DNA of 6,245 nucleotides, taken from assembly GCA_025463105.1 (NCBI GenBank), contig JAOAPW010000328.1:1-6245 (forward strand), read 5' to 3'. Source of the stretch: Candidatus Acidiferrum typicum. Its GTDB lineage: Bacteria > Acidobacteriota > Terriglobia > Acidiferrales > UBA7541. Shown in pieces: positions 5,040-6,245 of this stretch. Position 1 is the first letter of the stretch. The number at the start of each line of letters is the position of its first letter. The notes below the pieces were generated by a model, which worked only from the letters and a program-made list of their open reading frames with translations, was not told where the DNA came from and did not search any database. The position numbers were made by a program, and so were the translations under genes.

Positions 5040-5717
5040 ATGCCTATCCGAAAAACCCGTCTGAGCGCGGCTGAACTCGAGGAAAACCGGTGCTATCTGA
5101 GACAACTTTATGCCGAGGGTATCGATGTCGAGATCCCCGAAGCTCGGCAGGTCTCTTCCCCATTAGAAATAACCCGAGGTACTGGTATTGGCGAGATTTT
5201 CGATCTTGCCGTGGGCAACACCGCATACGTCATTCCGCTCTGCATAGTTGCTCGATCGCGAGTGATTGTAATGGACTACCATATCCAATCCGCGTGGGAC
5301 GATCAGATCGAGCTTCCCTATCTCAGTGAGCGCAACGGACGCTATGAATTCGGGCGGCAGACCTATATGAGCGAAGAGGTGCTGAACGATCGTTTCGAAA
5401 TACCTCTTACCTTGAATCGCGGCAGCATCATCCAGGGATTGATTCTTGCCTACGGGTGTCAGCCAATTCCGGAAGAGGTCAGAAACGGAGCCGTGCCCGT
5501 GCAGTTTACGTTGACGGATACACTGCATCGCTCCATTCAAACTGACATTGGACTCGTTCTCGAGCGCTCGGTGAAACAGCACGATGCACTCATACTATTG
5601 AGAACTGAGTTGCATGTTTCGGCGGACCAGACTTCCGACGATGCTGCTGAAGGGGGGATAGCGCCTGAAATCGTGGCGAGGCAAGAGGCTAAGGCGGAGG
5701 ATTCTGACAGAACGTGA
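5040..5717 (+). CDS. Unrecognised 225-residue, mainly beta-strand protein; second gene of the pair
   Basis: The ATG at 5040 has an excellent GGAGGAG ribosome site six bases ahead. I do not recognise a family. Residues 1-35 are a charged helix (LSAAELEENRCYLRQLYAEG). Residues 50-190 alternate as beta strands (GEIFDLAVGNTAYVIPLCIV, SRVIVMDYHIQS, RFEIPLTLNRGSIIQGLILAYG, VPVQFTLTDTLHRSIQTDIGLVLER), suggesting a beta sandwich. The last 30 residues are acidic, alanine-rich and probably disordered. There is no signal peptide or membrane segment, so it should be cytosolic. It lies 60 bp after the ATPase-like gene with no terminator between, so joint transcription and a shared task are likely, but the sequence does not say which. 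Confidence 0.75.
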   Translation: MPIRKTRLSAAELEENRCYLRQLYAEGIDVEIPEARQVSSPLEITRGTGIGEIFDLAVGNTAYVIPLCIVARSRVIVMDYHIQSAWDDQIELPYLSERNGRYEFGRQTYMSEEVLNDRFEIPLTLNRGSIIQGLILAYGCQPIPEEVRNGAVPVQFTLTDTLHRSIQTDIGLVLERSVKQHDALILLRTELHVSADQTSDDAAEGGIAPEIVARQEAKAEDSDRT

Positions 5718-5789
5718 GATTTCAACTTCGACGGCCCATAATCCGCAATGGTCTGCGGCGTCGCGCGCAACATGCGACAGCATCCCGGT

Positions 5790-5808
5790 CATATTGGCTC
5801 CAAATATG
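5790..5808 (+). terminator. Weak AT-rich hairpin after the 225-residue gene
   Basis: CATATTG (5790-5796) can pair with CAAATATG (5801-5808), allowing one bulged A, around a 4-nt loop, and T-rich sequence TTTGATTGTTG follows. It lies 73 bp past the stop codon and could end the two-gene transcript. The stem has only two G-C pairs, so it is weak as a terminator. Confidence 0.3.
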
Positions 5809-5838
5809 TTTGATTGTTGTCCTTTAACAGGTTAGTTC

Positions 5839-5876
5839 AAAAAAAGGGCCGACCCGGAGACAGTGAAGGTCAGCCC
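5839..5876 (-). terminator. Strong intrinsic terminator for leftward transcription
   Basis: On the minus strand GGGCTGACC (5876-5868) pairs with GGTCGGCCC (5854-5846) over nine positions around a 13-nt loop, immediately followed by seven T (5845-5839). The one imperfect pair is a G-U in the minus-strand RNA but an A-C clash in plus-strand RNA, so the hairpin is built for leftward transcripts. It ends a transcript entering from the right, or it shields the 225-residue gene from antisense reading. No minus-strand gene is visible between it and the right edge. Confidence 0.75.
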
Positions 5877-6004
5877 ACGACGGAGGAGCAGCGCTACGGA
5901 GCGCCCCACACGCTCGCGATGCACTGTTCGCGCTGCGAGAAGGCGAAACTGAAAATAACGTCCCGCGAGATGCGCGGTCAATCCCGCAAAAGTTGCAGTC
6001 TGGT

Positions 6005-6020
6005 TACAACTTTAGTTGTA
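6005..6020. promoter_or_regulatory. BlaI/MecI/CopY-type operator palindrome
   Basis: TACAACT-TT-AGTTGTA has perfect 7-bp arms around two bases. Arms bounded by TACA and TGTA are characteristic of sites bound by BlaI/MecI/CopY-family winged-helix repressors, which control beta-lactamase, copper and efflux genes. It lies 117 bp upstream of the ATG at 6137. The palindrome is seen directly; the repressor family is inferred, since no such gene is in the window. Confidence 0.6.
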
Positions 6021-6123
6021 GCAAGCGGCATTCGGCACTCAGCCGCCCACAGGTTGGCTAAACTTCAGCAGATGAATGCAGAGTGCTTACTTCAATCTTT
6101 CCGTGATTCAGTCGCTGCCGCGC

Positions 6124-6129
6124 TATAAT
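6124..6129 (+). promoter_or_regulatory. Consensus -10 box of a probably leaderless gene
   Basis: A perfect TATAAT ends seven bases before the ATG at 6137, so transcription would begin at or next to the start codon. No good -35 box is seen 16-18 bp upstream. An activator or an alternative start further downstream would alter the reading. Confidence 0.5.
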
Positions 6130-6136
6130 CCACGCG

Positions 6137-6245
6137 ATGCGGCCGATGCCTTCAGTCCTGGACCTGGTCACTCGTAGGCTGGATCTGCCCCGCAGCCGCC
6201 GCGGGCTTATCGAAACTGAGCGTGTGCTGGCTGCGGTCCGCGTGG
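6137..6245 (+). CDS. Start of an unidentified gene, cut by the right edge
   Basis: An open frame of 36 codons runs to the window end, starting ATG at 6137 with another in-frame ATG at 6146. Third positions are rich in G and C, as expected of a coding region here. The visible residues (VLDLVTRRLDLPRSRRG, then LIETERVLAAVRV) form an amphipathic, arginine-rich stretch that I cannot assign. No ribosome site precedes either ATG, but a TATAAT box ends seven bases before the first, consistent with a leaderless message. Confidence 0.45.
   Translation, partial: MRPMPSVLDLVTRRLDLPRSRRGLIETERVLAAVRV

Larger units (their letters stand above)
5718..6136. other. 419-bp stretch without a convincing gene
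   Basis: A plus-strand frame from a TTG at 5814 stays open to 6128 (104 codons). It has no ribosome site, its translation is low in hydrophobic-core patterns, and it runs across a terminator hairpin and a palindromic operator, so I do not call it. On the minus strand one frame is open from the right edge to about 6058, but it is arginine- and serine-rich and reads as the antisense of the partial gene at 6137. The region holds regulatory sites listed separately. Confidence 0.6.

Noticed and set aside
5814..6128. Plus-strand open frame of 104 codons from a TTG
   Set aside because: It has no ribosome site, contains the leftward terminator and the palindromic operator, and its translation lacks any recognisable fold pattern.

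Overview
The window is about 55% GC and looks like an accessory stretch of a bacterial chromosome. The proportion and style of the unrecognised proteins suggest an Acidobacteriota (Terriglobia-like) genome. That placement is inference only: there is no rRNA, tRNA or marker gene here.

Left third (1-2413). A minus-strand operon of three genes is tightly coupled by two ATGA overlaps. In transcription order it encodes a Rad52-like single-strand annealing protein (2031-1255), a small DUF669/SSB-like protein (1258-821) and a Cas4/RecB-like PD-(D/E)XK nuclease with an intact four-cysteine set (824-21). Annealase, ssDNA-binding protein and exonuclease is the composition of a phage recombination cassette of the Red/RecET kind, although no phage structural gene is present. 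A 75-residue XRE-family regulator (2186-2413, plus strand) is divergent. Between them lie two overlapping operators of form TATTC-N6-GAATA (2134-2163), sitting on a good sigma70-like promoter for the recombination operon. The regulator probably represses the operon, as in a prophage control region.

Middle (2414-3704). There is one unrecognised 144-residue protein (2541-2975) with a weak terminator behind it. Next come scrambled remnants of eutB (ethanolamine ammonia-lyase large subunit): a C-terminal block on the minus strand (3055-3162), then two internal blocks on the plus strand in the opposite order to the intact enzyme (3189-3395). A non-coding stretch follows with a 9-bp perfect inverted repeat and three direct copies of CGGTAAAGATCGT spaced 20 and 23 bp.

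Right part (3705-6245). Two plus-strand genes form a probable operon. The first encodes a 424-residue protein laid out like a P-loop helicase/primase-type ATPase with a C-terminal winged-helix-like part, but with unrecognisable Walker A and a damaged Walker B. The second encodes a 225-residue, mostly beta-strand protein of unknown function. After it lie about 420 bp without a convincing gene, holding a weak hairpin, a strong intrinsic terminator pointing left, and a BlaI/MecI/CopY-like palindrome TACAACT-TT-AGTTGTA. A TATAAT box there sits so close to an ATG that the last, partial gene (6137 to the edge) is probably leaderless.

The best candidate for an under-described system is the regulated annealase/SSB/Cas4-like nuclease operon. 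The degenerate-ATPase gene pair is second.
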